Part shown: positions 1 to 7,918 of the stretch, one piece after another
How the letters are laid out: every line of letters begins with the position of its first letter
Numbering within the stretch: position 1 is the first letter of the stretch
Source of the DNA: Candidatus Omnitrophota bacterium
GTDB lineage: Bacteria > Omnitrophota > Omnitrophia > Omnitrophales > Aquincolibacteriaceae
DNA: 64,000 bases
NCBI GenBank assembly: GCA_903820505.1
Contig: CAIJHQ010000031.1
Span: forward strand, 1 to 64,000
Reading direction: 5' to 3'
The notes under the pieces: generated by a model
The model's database searches: none
Told to the model about the DNA's origin: nothing
The model's input: only the letters and a program-made list of their open reading frames with translations
Position numbers and translations under genes: made by a program

Positions 1-55
1 CAAAGGAAGCCAGGACAGTCCTCGTCCTCAATAAAAAGTTTCATCTAGAGACGAG

Positions 56-84
56 GGCAGACACACCAGCTTGAGGGGCTGGCG
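56..84 (+). repeat. Partial duplicate of tRNA-Leu anticodon arm
   Basis: These 29 bases are identical to positions 151-179 of the tRNA-Leu gene (3' half of the D arm, the whole anticodon arm, start of the variable arm). No acceptor or T stem flanks them, so this is not a working tRNA. The following bases 87-96 (AAGTCCTCGG) recur at 298-307 and resemble the tRNA T-arm end (198-206). The stretch 1-134 otherwise holds no gene that I can support. Confidence 0.85.
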
Positions 85-93
85 GGAAGTCCT

Positions 94-124
94 CGGACAA
101 AAGGTCGGTTTTTGGTTTTATGAT
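94..124 (+). promoter_or_regulatory. Possible tRNA-Leu promoter
   Basis: CGGACA at 94-99 and TATGAT at 119-124 match the -35 and -10 consensus at 4/6 and 5/6 with a 19-bp spacer, ending 10 nt before the tRNA. The spacer is at the long end, so this is a weak call. Confidence 0.3.
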
Positions 125-134
125 AAAAATTCGC

Positions 135-215
135 GCGAGCGTGGTGAAATGGCAGACACACCAGCTTGAGGGGCTGGCGCCGCAAGGCATGGAGGTTCAA
201 GTCCTCTCGCTCGCA
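135..215 (+). tRNA. tRNA-Leu (anticodon GAG)
   Basis: A class II tRNA that reads CUC/CUU leucine codons. The acceptor stem is GCGAGCG (135-141) with CGCTCGC (208-214) and discriminator A215. The anticodon stem is CCAGC (161-165) with GCTGG (173-177), with anticodon GAG at 168-170. The long variable arm (178-190) forms GCC-GCAA-GGC. The T loop TTCAAGT (196-202) sits on a 5-bp stem. No CCA is encoded; CTT follows the discriminator. Fragments of this gene are duplicated on both sides. Confidence 0.93.
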
Positions 216-279
216 CTTTTTCCCGATGAAAAAGTACGACATCGTGAGAGCCTAAGGAAGCTTTCTACGATGGTCGCAT
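206..279 (+). repeat. Direct repeat copy A (tRNA 3' end plus hairpin)
   Basis: This segment starts in the tRNA T-stem/acceptor 3' strand and runs about 64 nt beyond the tRNA. It recurs at 352-425 with a constant offset of 146 and only a handful of substitutions. It contains a perfect 8-bp hairpin, ACTTTTTC-N5-GAAAAAGT (215-235 region), whose loop differs between copies while the stem is conserved. Confidence 0.8.
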
Positions 280-351
280 TTAACAGGGGGACTTGAAAAG
301 TCCTCGGCGTAGCCGTCCTGACATCCAGAAAAAATGAATGGGAAGTCAGGG

Positions 352-425
352 CTCGCTCGCACTTTTTCTCAATGAAAAAGTACGACATCGTGAGAGCTTA
401 AGGAAGCTCTCTGCGACGGTCGCAT
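352..425 (+). repeat. Direct repeat copy B
   Basis: Second copy of 206-279. It carries the last ten bases of the tRNA (CTCGCTCGCA) with no tRNA body, then the same ACTTTTTC/GAAAAAGT hairpin. The remaining bases up to 504 hold no gene I can support apart from the Shine-Dalgarno region of manB (GGAG just before the ATG at 505). Confidence 0.8.
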
Positions 426-504
426 CGTTCTTATTTAGAAAAAATACGCCCTGACATCGCCGAAGGAAATAGACGAGAGTTCAGTCACCCCATCTGGAGA
501 AAAA

Positions 505-1872
505 ATGATTCCATCCCATATTTTCAGAGAGTACGACATCCGCGGCGTCGCGGGCAAAGAATTGACGGAAGAGGTCGCCTGTGCGATTGGTAAGGCGTTC
601 GGTACGGTCCTTGTCCGGGAAGGACGGAAGATCGTCGCGATCAGCCATGATCATCGCTGGAGCGCGGAATTCCTCTACCGCGGCCTCTCGAACGGACTTC
701 AAAGCTGCGGTCTCACTGTCATTCAGATCGGTCTTGCCACGACGCCCCTCCTTTATTTCTATGTCACTTATCACAAACTTGACGCCGGGATCTCGCTGAC
801 CGGCTCCCACAATCCTCCCGACGAGAATGGTTTTAAGTTCCATCACATGGGGCGTTCTTTCTACGGGAAGAGCATCCAGGAATTGCGCGAGATCATCGAG
901 AAGAACGATTTCGTGACCGGCCAGGGGAAAGTCGAATTCCCGGACCATGACGCTCTCGTCAAAGAATATCAGGATTTTATTTTTAGGGACTTTAAATTTA
1001 AAAGAAAGCTCAAGGTCATTCTGGATACCGGCCACGGCATGAGCGCTGTGACGGCGCCGGCGCTGATCCGTCGCTTCGGGCACGATGTGACGGTCCTCTA
1101 CGAAAATCTGGACCCAAAGATGCCCGATCACCTTGCGGACCCTTCCGTCCCGTCGAACCTCAAGGATCTTCAGAAAAAAGTTGTCGAGGCCAAAGCGGAT
1201 ATCGGGATCGCGTTCGACGGAGACGCGGACCGTCTCGGCGTCGTGGACGAAAAGGGCCGGATCATTTTCGGGGACAAACTGCTTTTGCTCTATGCCCGTG
1301 AGATCCTCACGCGGAAACCCGGCGCGATCATCATCGGGGACGTGAAAAGCTCCAAGCAGGTCTACGACGACATCGCCAAGCACGGCGGGAAACCGCTCAT
1401 GTGGAAGACCGGCCACTCGCTCATCAAGGCCAAGATGAAGGAAACGCATGCGGAAATGGCGGGAGAAATGAGCGGCCACATGTTCTTCAACGACCGCTGG
1501 CTCGGGTTCGACGACGCGGTTTACGCGGCGTGCCGTGTCCTTGAGATCCTGGATAAGGCGAACGCGCCGTTCTCATCGCTTCTGGCGGATGTTCCTCAGC
1601 TTGTTTCAACGCCCGAGATACGTTTCGATTGTCCGGAAGAGATCAAGTTCAAGGTGGTGGCTCAGGCGGTCGCTGACCTGAAGAAGAAATACGAGGTCGT
1701 GGACATTGACGGCGCGCGGGTCCAGTTCCCGGACGGATGGGGCCTGGTGCGCGCTTCCAACACCCAGCCGGTGCTCGTCATGCGCTTCGAAGCCCAGACC
1801 CAGAAGCGTCTCGATGAGATCCGGGCGATCATTGAAACGGAGATCAAGTCCGTGATGAGCGGGATGCACTGA
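505..1872 (+). CDS. manB: Phosphomannomutase/phosphoglucomutase
   Basis: Interconverts hexose 6-phosphate and 1-phosphate in the cytoplasm, giving Man-1-P for GDP-mannose or Glc-1-P. At 455 aa it is the usual length for the AlgC/ManB alpha-D-phosphohexomutase family. Visible motifs are the phosphoserine loop TGSHNPP, the Mg-binding loop DGDADRLG, the sugar-binding loop GEMSGHMFF, and a C-terminal phosphate-binding RASNTQP. It starts at an ATG preceded by GGAGA and its stop overlaps the manC start by one base, so the pair is translationally coupled. Coupling to manC favours mannose over glucose as the physiological substrate. Confidence 0.93.
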   Translation: MIPSHIFREYDIRGVAGKELTEEVACAIGKAFGTVLVREGRKIVAISHDHRWSAEFLYRGLSNGLQSCGLTVIQIGLATTPLLYFYVTYHKLDAGISLTGSHNPPDENGFKFHHMGRSFYGKSIQELREIIEKNDFVTGQGKVEFPDHDALVKEYQDFIFRDFKFKRKLKVILDTGHGMSAVTAPALIRRFGHDVTVLYENLDPKMPDHLADPSVPSNLKDLQKKVVEAKADIGIAFDGDADRLGVVDEKGRIIFGDKLLLLYAREILTRKPGAIIIGDVKSSKQVYDDIAKHGGKPLMWKTGHSLIKAKMKETHAEMAGEMSGHMFFNDRWLGFDDAVYAACRVLEILDKANAPFSSLLADVPQLVSTPEIRFDCPEEIKFKVVAQAVADLKKKYEVVDIDGARVQFPDGWGLVRASNTQPVLVMRFEAQTQKRLDEIRAIIETEIKSVMSGMH

Positions 1873-2936
1873 TGAAGTGGGCGGTGATCATGGCCGGGGG
1901 AAGCGGGACCCGCTTCTGGCCGGAAAGCCGGAAACATTTTCCCAAACAATTCCTTCACCTTCTCGGCCCTCAAACGCTTCTCGAACAAACCTTCCGGCGC
2001 CTTCTTAAGGTCGTTCCGGCGTCCCGCATTCTTGTTTTTACCGCTGAAGAAAAAGCCGGTGTGACGGCAAAGTTGCTCCGGATCCCGAGATCCCAAGTGA
2101 TCGGCGAACCCGTCGGGCGGAACACTGCACCCTGCGCCGCGTGGGCTGCTTCGCATATCCTCCAAAAAGACCCGTCCGCGGTCCTCGGACTTTTCCCGGC
2201 GGACCATCACATCGCGGATGCCGGGACCTTCACCCGTGTTTTGCGCGTGGCTTACGATCAGGCCGAAAAAGAAGGCGTGCCCGTGACGCTCGGTATCCAG
2301 CCGGACCAGGCACACACAGGATACGGTTATCTGGAACGGGGGGCCGCAAAGGCCACCGTTCACGAGACCCGCGTTTTTTCTCTCAAGCAGTTTTGCGAAA
2401 AACCCGAACGCCGTCTGGCCGAGAAATATTTCCGTTCAGGAAAATTTATGTGGAACGCCGGGATCTTCATTTGGCGGGCCGATTGTCTTCTGGAGACCAC
2501 GCGGCGTTACCTGCCGGCCGTTTTCAAGACGGTCACGAAGATCACTACGGACAGGCTTTCTCCCGCGGCGGTCAGGCGGCTCTTTCAAAAAGTGCCGAAC
2601 ATCTCGATCGACTATGGTTTGATGGAGAAGCTTCAGGGAACGATCCTGATGATCCCGGTCTCCATGGGTTGGAACGATGTCGGCAGCTGGGCGGCGCTCA
2701 AGGGCCTTCTCGGGAGTGACGGGCAGGGGAATATCGCGCTCGGGAAAACGCTTCTGGTCGAAAGTTCGGGGAATGTCGTCAAGGCCAAAGACCGATTGGT
2801 CGCTACGGTGGGGCTGAAGGACCATGTGATCGTCGATACCGGTGACGTGATCCTGGTCTGTCCGGTGCACGCGACGGAATCCATCCGTAAGATCGTGGCG
2901 GCGCTGAAGCAAAAAGGGCTGGGCCGGTACTTATAA
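1872..2936 (+). CDS. manC: Mannose-1-phosphate guanylyltransferase
   Basis: Makes GDP-mannose from Man-1-P and GTP. The N-terminal nucleotidyltransferase signature AGGSGTRFWPESR with FPKQF is at residues 8-27, followed by FPADHHI and WNAGIFIW in the central fold. At 354 aa this is the monofunctional form; it lacks the cupin phosphomannose isomerase domain of AlgA/ManC fusions. No phosphomannose isomerase lies nearby. It probably feeds mannose, fucose or rhamnose-type sugars into surface glycans. Confidence 0.93.
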   Translation: MKWAVIMAGGSGTRFWPESRKHFPKQFLHLLGPQTLLEQTFRRLLKVVPASRILVFTAEEKAGVTAKLLRIPRSQVIGEPVGRNTAPCAAWAASHILQKDPSAVLGLFPADHHIADAGTFTRVLRVAYDQAEKEGVPVTLGIQPDQAHTGYGYLERGAAKATVHETRVFSLKQFCEKPERRLAEKYFRSGKFMWNAGIFIWRADCLLETTRRYLPAVFKTVTKITTDRLSPAAVRRLFQKVPNISIDYGLMEKLQGTILMIPVSMGWNDVGSWAALKGLLGSDGQGNIALGKTLLVESSGNVVKAKDRLVATVGLKDHVIVDTGDVILVCPVHATESIRKIVAALKQKGLGRYL

Positions 2937-2998
2937 CTGTCTCGACGACGGTTCCGGACCCGCGAACGATCCTCTGAAATCATGGAAAGGAAACAGCC

Positions 2999-3832
2999 GT
3001 GAGTCTTTTTCAGGCCGCTGTGTTGGGTGTCGTGCAAGGTTTTACGGAGTTCCTTCCCATCTCAAGTTCCGGCCATTTGGTCCTGTTCCAGACCCTTTTC
3101 GGCATGAAAGAGCCGATGGTCGCTTTTGACATCGCCCTTCACGGAGGGACACTTCTCGCGGTCCTGGTCTATTTCTACCGGGACGTTCGCGATGTCATGG
3201 CGGATTTTTGGGGAAGTGTTGCGAAAAAGAATCCGGAGAAAACAAAAGACGCTGCGGGCGTGCAGGCGCCGCACAAAGGCCTTTGGGTTTGCATTCTGAT
3301 CACGATGATCCCGACCGGACTGGTGGCGGTGTTTTTTAAGGATTTCTTTGAAAAGGCGTTTACCAATCTGACCTTCGTGGCATGCGCGTGGCTTGTGATG
3401 GGGATCTGGCTTATTCTGAGCGAACGGTTCCAGAAGGGACAGAAAGACCTCTCCTGCGTCCATTACGGGGACGCCTTTTGGGTGGGGTTGGTGCAGGGGG
3501 TCGCGCTCATGCCTGGTATCTCCAGGTCCGGAAGCACCATTTTGGCCGGCATGGGGTTGGGGTTCCGGAAGGAAACCGCTGCGAAATTCTCATTCTTGAT
3601 CTCTATTCCCGCCGTCGCCGCGGCGATCGTTCTTGACCTGAAGCACAGTATCAGCTTTTTTATTTCCCATCCCGCGCCGATGGTAACGGGGTTCGCGGTC
3701 TCGGCCGTCGTGGGATACCTCGTGGTGCGGTGGCTGATGGCAGTCATTCATAAAGGCCAGTTCTTCGTTTTCGGGTATTACTGCGTCGCCGTGAGCCTTT
3801 TCTCATTCATTTTCGCGTTTCTTTCCAAGTAG
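2999..3832 (+). CDS. uppP: Undecaprenyl-diphosphatase (BacA/UppP)
   Basis: Membrane phosphatase that recycles undecaprenyl pyrophosphate to the lipid carrier used in peptidoglycan and polysaccharide assembly. The diagnostic FTEFLPISSSGHLVL (residues 16-30) and PGISRSGST motifs are present, with about eight hydrophobic segments in 277 aa. It starts at GTG with AAAGGAAA upstream, 62 nt after manC. The adjacent GDP-mannose genes fit a role in exporting lipid-linked glycans. Confidence 0.93.
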   Translation: MSLFQAAVLGVVQGFTEFLPISSSGHLVLFQTLFGMKEPMVAFDIALHGGTLLAVLVYFYRDVRDVMADFWGSVAKKNPEKTKDAAGVQAPHKGLWVCILITMIPTGLVAVFFKDFFEKAFTNLTFVACAWLVMGIWLILSERFQKGQKDLSCVHYGDAFWVGLVQGVALMPGISRSGSTILAGMGLGFRKETAAKFSFLISIPAVAAAIVLDLKHSISFFISHPAPMVTGFAVSAVVGYLVVRWLMAVIHKGQFFVFGYYCVAVSLFSFIFAFLSK

Positions 3833-3833
3833 C

Positions 3834-5012
3834 ATGAAAATCGTCCGCTGTCTCCTTGCCCCGGGCAAGGAAAAACCCGTTCTTCACCGCCATCCCTGGA
3901 TCTTCTCCGGGGCGGTCGATCAGATCGAAGAAGGCTACGCGGCCGGCGATCTGGTGCGCGTGCTCTCCTCCAAAGAAGAATTCCTCGGGATCGGTTATCT
4001 GAATCCCGGATCCCAGATCGTGGTGCGCATGCTGGCGTTCGAAGACGTCGCGATCAACGAGGATTTCTTTGACCAAAAGATCGCGCAGGCCGCCGCCTTG
4101 CGCAAAGAATTCCTGCCGCCGGCGACGAACGCTTACCGCCTGATCCACTCGGAAGGGGATTTTTTGCCGGGCCTGATCGTCGACGTGTACGGGGATTTTC
4201 TGGTCGCTCAATTCCTGACTGCCGGGATCGAGGTCTGGAAAGAGGCGATCGTCCGGAGCCTTCGGAAGCACTTTCCCTCCTGCGGGATCTTCGAGAAAAG
4301 CGATTCCGATCTCCGGAAATGGGAAGGGCTGGAGCGTTCCGTGGGCGTGCTCGCGGGCGGGGAACCGCCGGCGACGCTGGAGATCCTGGAGAACGGGATC
4401 CTGTTCGGCGTGGATATCCGGGGCGGGCAGAAGACGGGGTTTTTTCTGGATCAGCGGGAGAGCCGTGCGGCGGTCCGGGACCTGAGCGCGGGAAAACGGG
4501 TCCTCAACTGTTTCGCGTACACCGGAGGTTTTTCAATTTACGCGGCCAAGGGCGGAGCCAAAGAGGTGGTTTCCGTCGAATCGTCAGAACCCGCGGTCCA
4601 GTTAGGCCGGATGAATTGCCAAAAGAATCAGGTAGATGACAAGCTTTCCGTTTGGGCGCAGCAGGATGTTTTTGATTATCTTCGTGCCGCCAAACGCGAA
4701 TTTGATCTGATCATCCTCGACCCGCCGGCATTTTGCAAGAACAAGCAACAGGTCCAGCAGGCGGCGCGCGGGTACAAAGATATTAACCTGCAGGCCTTGA
4801 AACGGATCGCTCCGGGAGGGCTGCTCTTTACGTTCTCATGTTCTTCTTACATCTCTCCCGAGCTTTTCCAGAAGATCCTTTTCGGCGCGGCGGCGGATGC
4901 CGGGCGCGACGTGCGGATCATCCGGAAAACCTCGCATGCGTTCGACCATCCGATCAACATCTACCATCCCGAAGGCGAATACTTGAAGGGTCTTCTCTGC
5001 GAAGTGAGCTGA
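3834..5012 (+). CDS. rlmI: RlmI-type SAM-dependent 23S rRNA methyltransferase
   Basis: 392 aa with an N-terminal PUA-like RNA-binding region (about residues 1-75), a linker, and a Rossmann methyltransferase. The latter shows GQKTGFFLDQR, the SAM loop FAYTGGFSIYA, the catalytic-type LDPPAF near residue 296, and TFSCS. This layout fits the COG1092 family, typified by RlmI (m5C of 23S rRNA). It begins one base after the uppP stop with no clear Shine-Dalgarno, so it is probably coupled to uppP. The exact target base cannot be read from sequence. Confidence 0.85.
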   Translation: MKIVRCLLAPGKEKPVLHRHPWIFSGAVDQIEEGYAAGDLVRVLSSKEEFLGIGYLNPGSQIVVRMLAFEDVAINEDFFDQKIAQAAALRKEFLPPATNAYRLIHSEGDFLPGLIVDVYGDFLVAQFLTAGIEVWKEAIVRSLRKHFPSCGIFEKSDSDLRKWEGLERSVGVLAGGEPPATLEILENGILFGVDIRGGQKTGFFLDQRESRAAVRDLSAGKRVLNCFAYTGGFSIYAAKGGAKEVVSVESSEPAVQLGRMNCQKNQVDDKLSVWAQQDVFDYLRAAKREFDLIILDPPAFCKNKQQVQQAARGYKDINLQALKRIAPGGLLFTFSCSSYISPELFQKILFGAAADAGRDVRIIRKTSHAFDHPINIYHPEGEYLKGLLCEVS

Positions 5013-5032
5013 CGAGCGTTGCCGGCGATCTT

Positions 5033-6010
5033 CTAAGGAAGCAGAATGACTTTCAGGGAATTTTTGGCCTCGGCGACGAGCCGGAAACCTTCCTGGGCTT
5101 TTTCGAGCGGAAGTTTGTGCGTGATGAGGTCCTTCATATTGACTTTGCCGGAGGCGATGAGCTCGATCGCGTTGACCAGATCGTCCGGGGCGGCTCCGTA
5201 AGAAGAAGTGACCGTCATTTCATTCCTCCAGAAATCCACGGTCGGGAGCTGGATGTCCGTTTCCGGGATCGCGAAAAGCAGGAGCGTGCCTTTCCGGTCG
5301 AGCGACTGAAAGGCTTGCTTCAGCGCCGGGAGTGCGGCGGTGCAATAAATGACCTTATCTGCTTTTACGGGAGGAAGATCTTTGGGGTGGTAGACTTGGT
5401 CCGCGCCGTATTCCTTCGCTTTCTTCAGCCGGTAATCGTCCCTATCGGTCGCGATCACCCTGGCGCCCGCTAGTTTGGCGACCTGGACATTCATCAATCC
5501 GGAAACGCCACATCCGAGGACCAGAACGGTCTGCCCTTGTTTGACCTGAATGACTCGCTGCCCCCGGAGGACGCACGCGAGAGGCTCGATCATGGTTCCT
5601 TCTTCATAGGAGACGTTATCGGGAAGGATATAAGTCCCGTGAGCGACATTGATCTTTGGGACCCGGATGAATTCGCTGTACCCGCCCGGATCATAATTGC
5701 CGGTGTGCAGGGTCTCGCAGGCCGTATGATCGCCGTTGTTGCAGAACTTGCACCGGAAACAAGGGACGTGGTGGCTGACAAAAACACGCTGACCGGGTTT
5801 GTACCGCGGGTCGTTCGACCGGACGATGTCGCCGCTTATTTCGTGCCCCAGGATCCGCGGCGCCTTTTTGATCCGGTACCATTCCATGACGTCCGTCCCG
5901 CAGATCCCGCTGGCCTTGACCTTGACCAGGACTTCGCCTTCGCCGATCTCAGGAACGGGCCGGTCCTCGAGCCGTATGTCACTGTTGCGGTGATAGACTG
6001 CGACGCGCAT
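5033..6010 (-). CDS. Zinc-dependent medium-chain alcohol dehydrogenase
   Basis: NAD(P)-dependent dehydrogenase of the threonine/sorbitol dehydrogenase type, 325 aa. It has a GroES-like domain with the catalytic Zn ligands CGTD and GHEISG, a structural-zinc cysteine lobe (CFRCKFCNNGDHTAC), and a Rossmann loop GCGVSGLMNVQ. Substrate is unknown; polyols, sugars or amino alcohols are possible. It lies downstream of the LsrF-like gene on the same strand, separated by 125 nt that contain a palindromic repeat, so it may oxidise or reduce a metabolite of that enzyme. Confidence 0.85.
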   Translation of the reverse strand: MRVAVYHRNSDIRLEDRPVPEIGEGEVLVKVKASGICGTDVMEWYRIKKAPRILGHEISGDIVRSNDPRYKPGQRVFVSHHVPCFRCKFCNNGDHTACETLHTGNYDPGGYSEFIRVPKINVAHGTYILPDNVSYEEGTMIEPLACVLRGQRVIQVKQGQTVLVLGCGVSGLMNVQVAKLAGARVIATDRDDYRLKKAKEYGADQVYHPKDLPPVKADKVIYCTAALPALKQAFQSLDRKGTLLLFAIPETDIQLPTVDFWRNEMTVTSSYGAAPDDLVNAIELIASGKVNMKDLITHKLPLEKAQEGFRLVAEAKNSLKVILLP

Positions 6011-6030
6011 GGTTGTATCCTATCGAGCTC

Positions 6031-6120
6031 TGTCATCCCCGAATGTATTTACCTGCCTGCCGGCAGGCAGGTCGGGGATCCACTTTCTGGATTCCCGCTT
6101 ACCGCCATGCGGGAATGACA
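6031..6120. repeat. Palindromic MITE-like intergenic repeat
   Basis: The ends are near-perfect inverted repeats (TGTCATCCCC at 6031-6040 against GGGAATGACA at 6111-6120, 9/10 pairs). The core is a perfect 22-bp palindrome centred on TGCCGGCA (6051-6072). A second stem, ATTCCCGC/GCGGGAAT, lies at 6091-6116. It encodes nothing and sits between two co-oriented genes. The layout fits a non-autonomous mobile or REP-type element. Confidence 0.7.
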
Positions 6121-6135
6121 CTATGAAAGATATTG

Positions 6136-6942
6136 TCATTTTTTACGGGGTTTGGCGCTATGCTTCGCTTCGGAAAAAATGGCGAAGGCTTCTTTGGCCG
6201 TCGCGTTCTTGTGGACGATCGCGTTCAGGGCCTTGGCCATGGCCACCGGGTGCGGGTTCTGCCAGACGTTCCGGCCGAGGTTGATCCCGACGGCGCCTTG
6301 TTGCATCCCGTCCGCGACGAATTCCATGACTTCCATCTCGGTCTCGCATTTGGGACCGCCAGCCATGACGACCGGGACCGGGCATCCCTTGACCACCTTG
6401 TCAAAATCCTTCTCGCACCAGTAGGTCTTGACCACGCGCGCGCCGAGTTCCGCGGCGATCCGGCAGCAAAGTCCGAGGTACCGGGCCTCGCGTTTTTCCA
6501 TTTCTTTCCCCACCGCGGTCACGGCCATTACCGGGATCCCGAAATCCTCGCATTGGTTGACGAGTTCCGTGAGGTTAGCGAGCGTCTCTTTTTCGTAATC
6601 GCTTCCGATGAAGACGGACACGCCGACCGCCGCGACGTTCAACCGGAGGATCTCTTCGATCGAGGTCGTGACGATCTCGTCGGCGAGGTCCTTGCCGACC
6701 ATGCTGGTACCGCCGGAAACCCTCAGGATGACCGGTTTTCCCATGGACGGGTCGATGGCGGCGCGGAGTACGCCGCGCGTGCAGAAGAGGGCGTCAAAAT
6801 AGGGGACAAGAGCCTTGATCGTTTCGCCCGGTTTTTCAAGCCCGGTGGTCGGCCCCTGGAAATACCCGTGATCGATCGGCATAAAAAAACAGCGGCCGTT
6901 CGGCATTAGCTGGTTCAAGCGGTTCTTCATGCCCCAATCCAT
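6136..6942 (-). CDS. lsrF: LsrF-like class I aldolase / thiolase
   Basis: 268-aa TIM-barrel protein of the DeoC/FbaB/LsrF superfamily. It closely resembles LsrF (3-hydroxy-5-phosphonooxypentane-2,4-dione thiolase, the last step of AI-2 breakdown): DWGMKNRL at the N-terminus, IDHGYFQGPTTGLE, CTRGVLR, a Schiff-base lysine in VVKTYW, and VMAGGPK. The start at 6942 follows GGGAGG at 8 nt; an in-frame extension to 7191 has no family support. None of lsrABCDKRG is in the window, so AI-2 catabolism is unproven. A related aldolase role, as in 2-amino-3,7-dideoxyheptulosonate synthase or FbaB, is possible. Confidence 0.75.
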   Translation of the reverse strand: MDWGMKNRLNQLMPNGRCFFMPIDHGYFQGPTTGLEKPGETIKALVPYFDALFCTRGVLRAAIDPSMGKPVILRVSGGTSMVGKDLADEIVTTSIEEILRLNVAAVGVSVFIGSDYEKETLANLTELVNQCEDFGIPVMAVTAVGKEMEKREARYLGLCCRIAAELGARVVKTYWCEKDFDKVVKGCPVPVVMAGGPKCETEMEVMEFVADGMQQGAVGINLGRNVWQNPHPVAMAKALNAIVHKNATAKEAFAIFSEAKHSAKPRKK

Positions 6943-7104
6943 AAAAGATCCTCCCTTGATGAGTGCAGATTGTGTCCGGTGAAGCGGGAAACAGGTTTTG
7001 GGGATTATACTCCGAGAGTTTTGCACGGTCATCCTCTCTTTTTGGTTCGGGCTCCCAACGTCCTGTGGACGGCGTCCGGCATATGCGCTATACTTCCTGC
7101 CATC

Positions 7105-7662
7105 ATGGAAAAAGAGATCCGTATTGATACCGAATTCACACCGAACCCGCAGTCGCTCAAGTTCAACGTCAGCGTGCCGGTCTGCACGCACGGCGCGGTC
7201 CAGTTCGCCTCAAAAGCGGAGGCCGGGAAGTCTCCTTTGGCCGCCAAGCTCTTCGCGATCGATTCCGTCAAAGAAGTGATGATCGGCCCCGATTTTGTGA
7301 CCGTGACGAGGGATCAAAAAACCTCCGTGTGGGGAGCATTAATTCCGAAGATCTCCGACGTGATCCGCGAGTATGTGGCTTGCGGCGGCAATCCCAAGGT
7401 CTGCCAGAACTGCGCGGAAACGGCCGGCACGGGTTCTGAGGTCGAGAAAAAGATCATCGAGATACTGAATGAGCAGATCCGCCCGGCCCTGGCGCGGGAC
7501 GGCGGTGATGTCCGGTTCTGCGGGTTTGAGAACGGTGTCGTGAAGCTCCATCTCAAAGGGGCCTGTTCGGGGTGTCCCAGCGCGGCGGTCACTTTGAAGA
7601 TGGGGATCGAGGCCTACCTGAAGGAGTACATCCCGGAAGTCAAAGAGGTCATCGGCGTCTGA
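7105..7662 (+). CDS. NifU/Nfu-like Fe-S cluster carrier
   Basis: 185 aa with an N-terminal Nfu_N scaffold domain (about residues 5-90, from TEFTPNPQSLKF) and a C-terminal NifU domain (about 110-180). The latter has the cluster-ligating CSGCPSA motif. A third cysteine group, CGGNPKVCQNC, lies between the domains and could hold an extra cluster. The start chosen is the ATG at 7105; upstream in-frame codons lack family resemblance. A TATACT box sits at 7089-7094, which would give a very short leader. It delivers Fe-S clusters to apoproteins and complements the SUF genes at 54037-60089. Confidence 0.85.
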   Translation: MEKEIRIDTEFTPNPQSLKFNVSVPVCTHGAVQFASKAEAGKSPLAAKLFAIDSVKEVMIGPDFVTVTRDQKTSVWGALIPKISDVIREYVACGGNPKVCQNCAETAGTGSEVEKKIIEILNEQIRPALARDGGDVRFCGFENGVVKLHLKGACSGCPSAAVTLKMGIEAYLKEYIPEVKEVIGV

Positions 7663-7740
7663 TCCGCGCGGTGCCGCTTTATCCTTTTCCTCTTCAGCCG
7701 ATATTTCAGCAAGGCACACCTTCTAATGAAAGGGGACATT

Positions 7741-7917
7741 ATGGCGAAAAAAGCTCCGAAAAAATTATCATCCGGAAAAGTCACGACTTTCAAGATCAGG
7801 AACCGGCGCGGGTACGCGGCCCTTTGCATGGGCAATCTGACCGAGGGGAACACGGTCGGGATCGCGATGGCTCGCATGGCCAAGGCGGCCAAGCGGATGG
7901 GGTATTTACTCTCATAG
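7741..7917 (+). CDS. Small basic protein of unknown function
   Basis: 58 aa, very basic (about 14 Lys/Arg), beginning AKKAPKKLSSGKV and ending MAKAAKRMGYLLS. The start follows AAAGGGGAC with good spacing. The conserved-looking core NRRGYAALCMGNLTEGN suggests a folded, nucleic-acid- or ribosome-associated protein, but I do not recognise the family. It lies 78 nt after the nfu-like gene in the same direction. Confidence 0.7.
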   Translation: MAKKAPKKLSSGKVTTFKIRNRRGYAALCMGNLTEGNTVGIAMARMAKAAKRMGYLLS

Positions 7918-7918
7918 C

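Noticed and set aside
45-388. Two small minus-strand reading frames overlapping the tRNA-Leu region
   Set aside because: They read through the tRNA and the duplicated hairpin, share their N-terminus only because the DNA is repeated, and have no Shine-Dalgarno or protein-like composition.
1-504. Prophage or integrative element at the tRNA
   Set aside because: No integrase, recombinase or phage gene lies in the window; only the duplication scars are seen.
6943-7191. An 83-codon N-terminal extension of the LsrF-like gene
   Set aside because: It overlaps the divergent nfu-like gene, has no family similarity, and the ATG at 6942 has a perfect GGGAGG.
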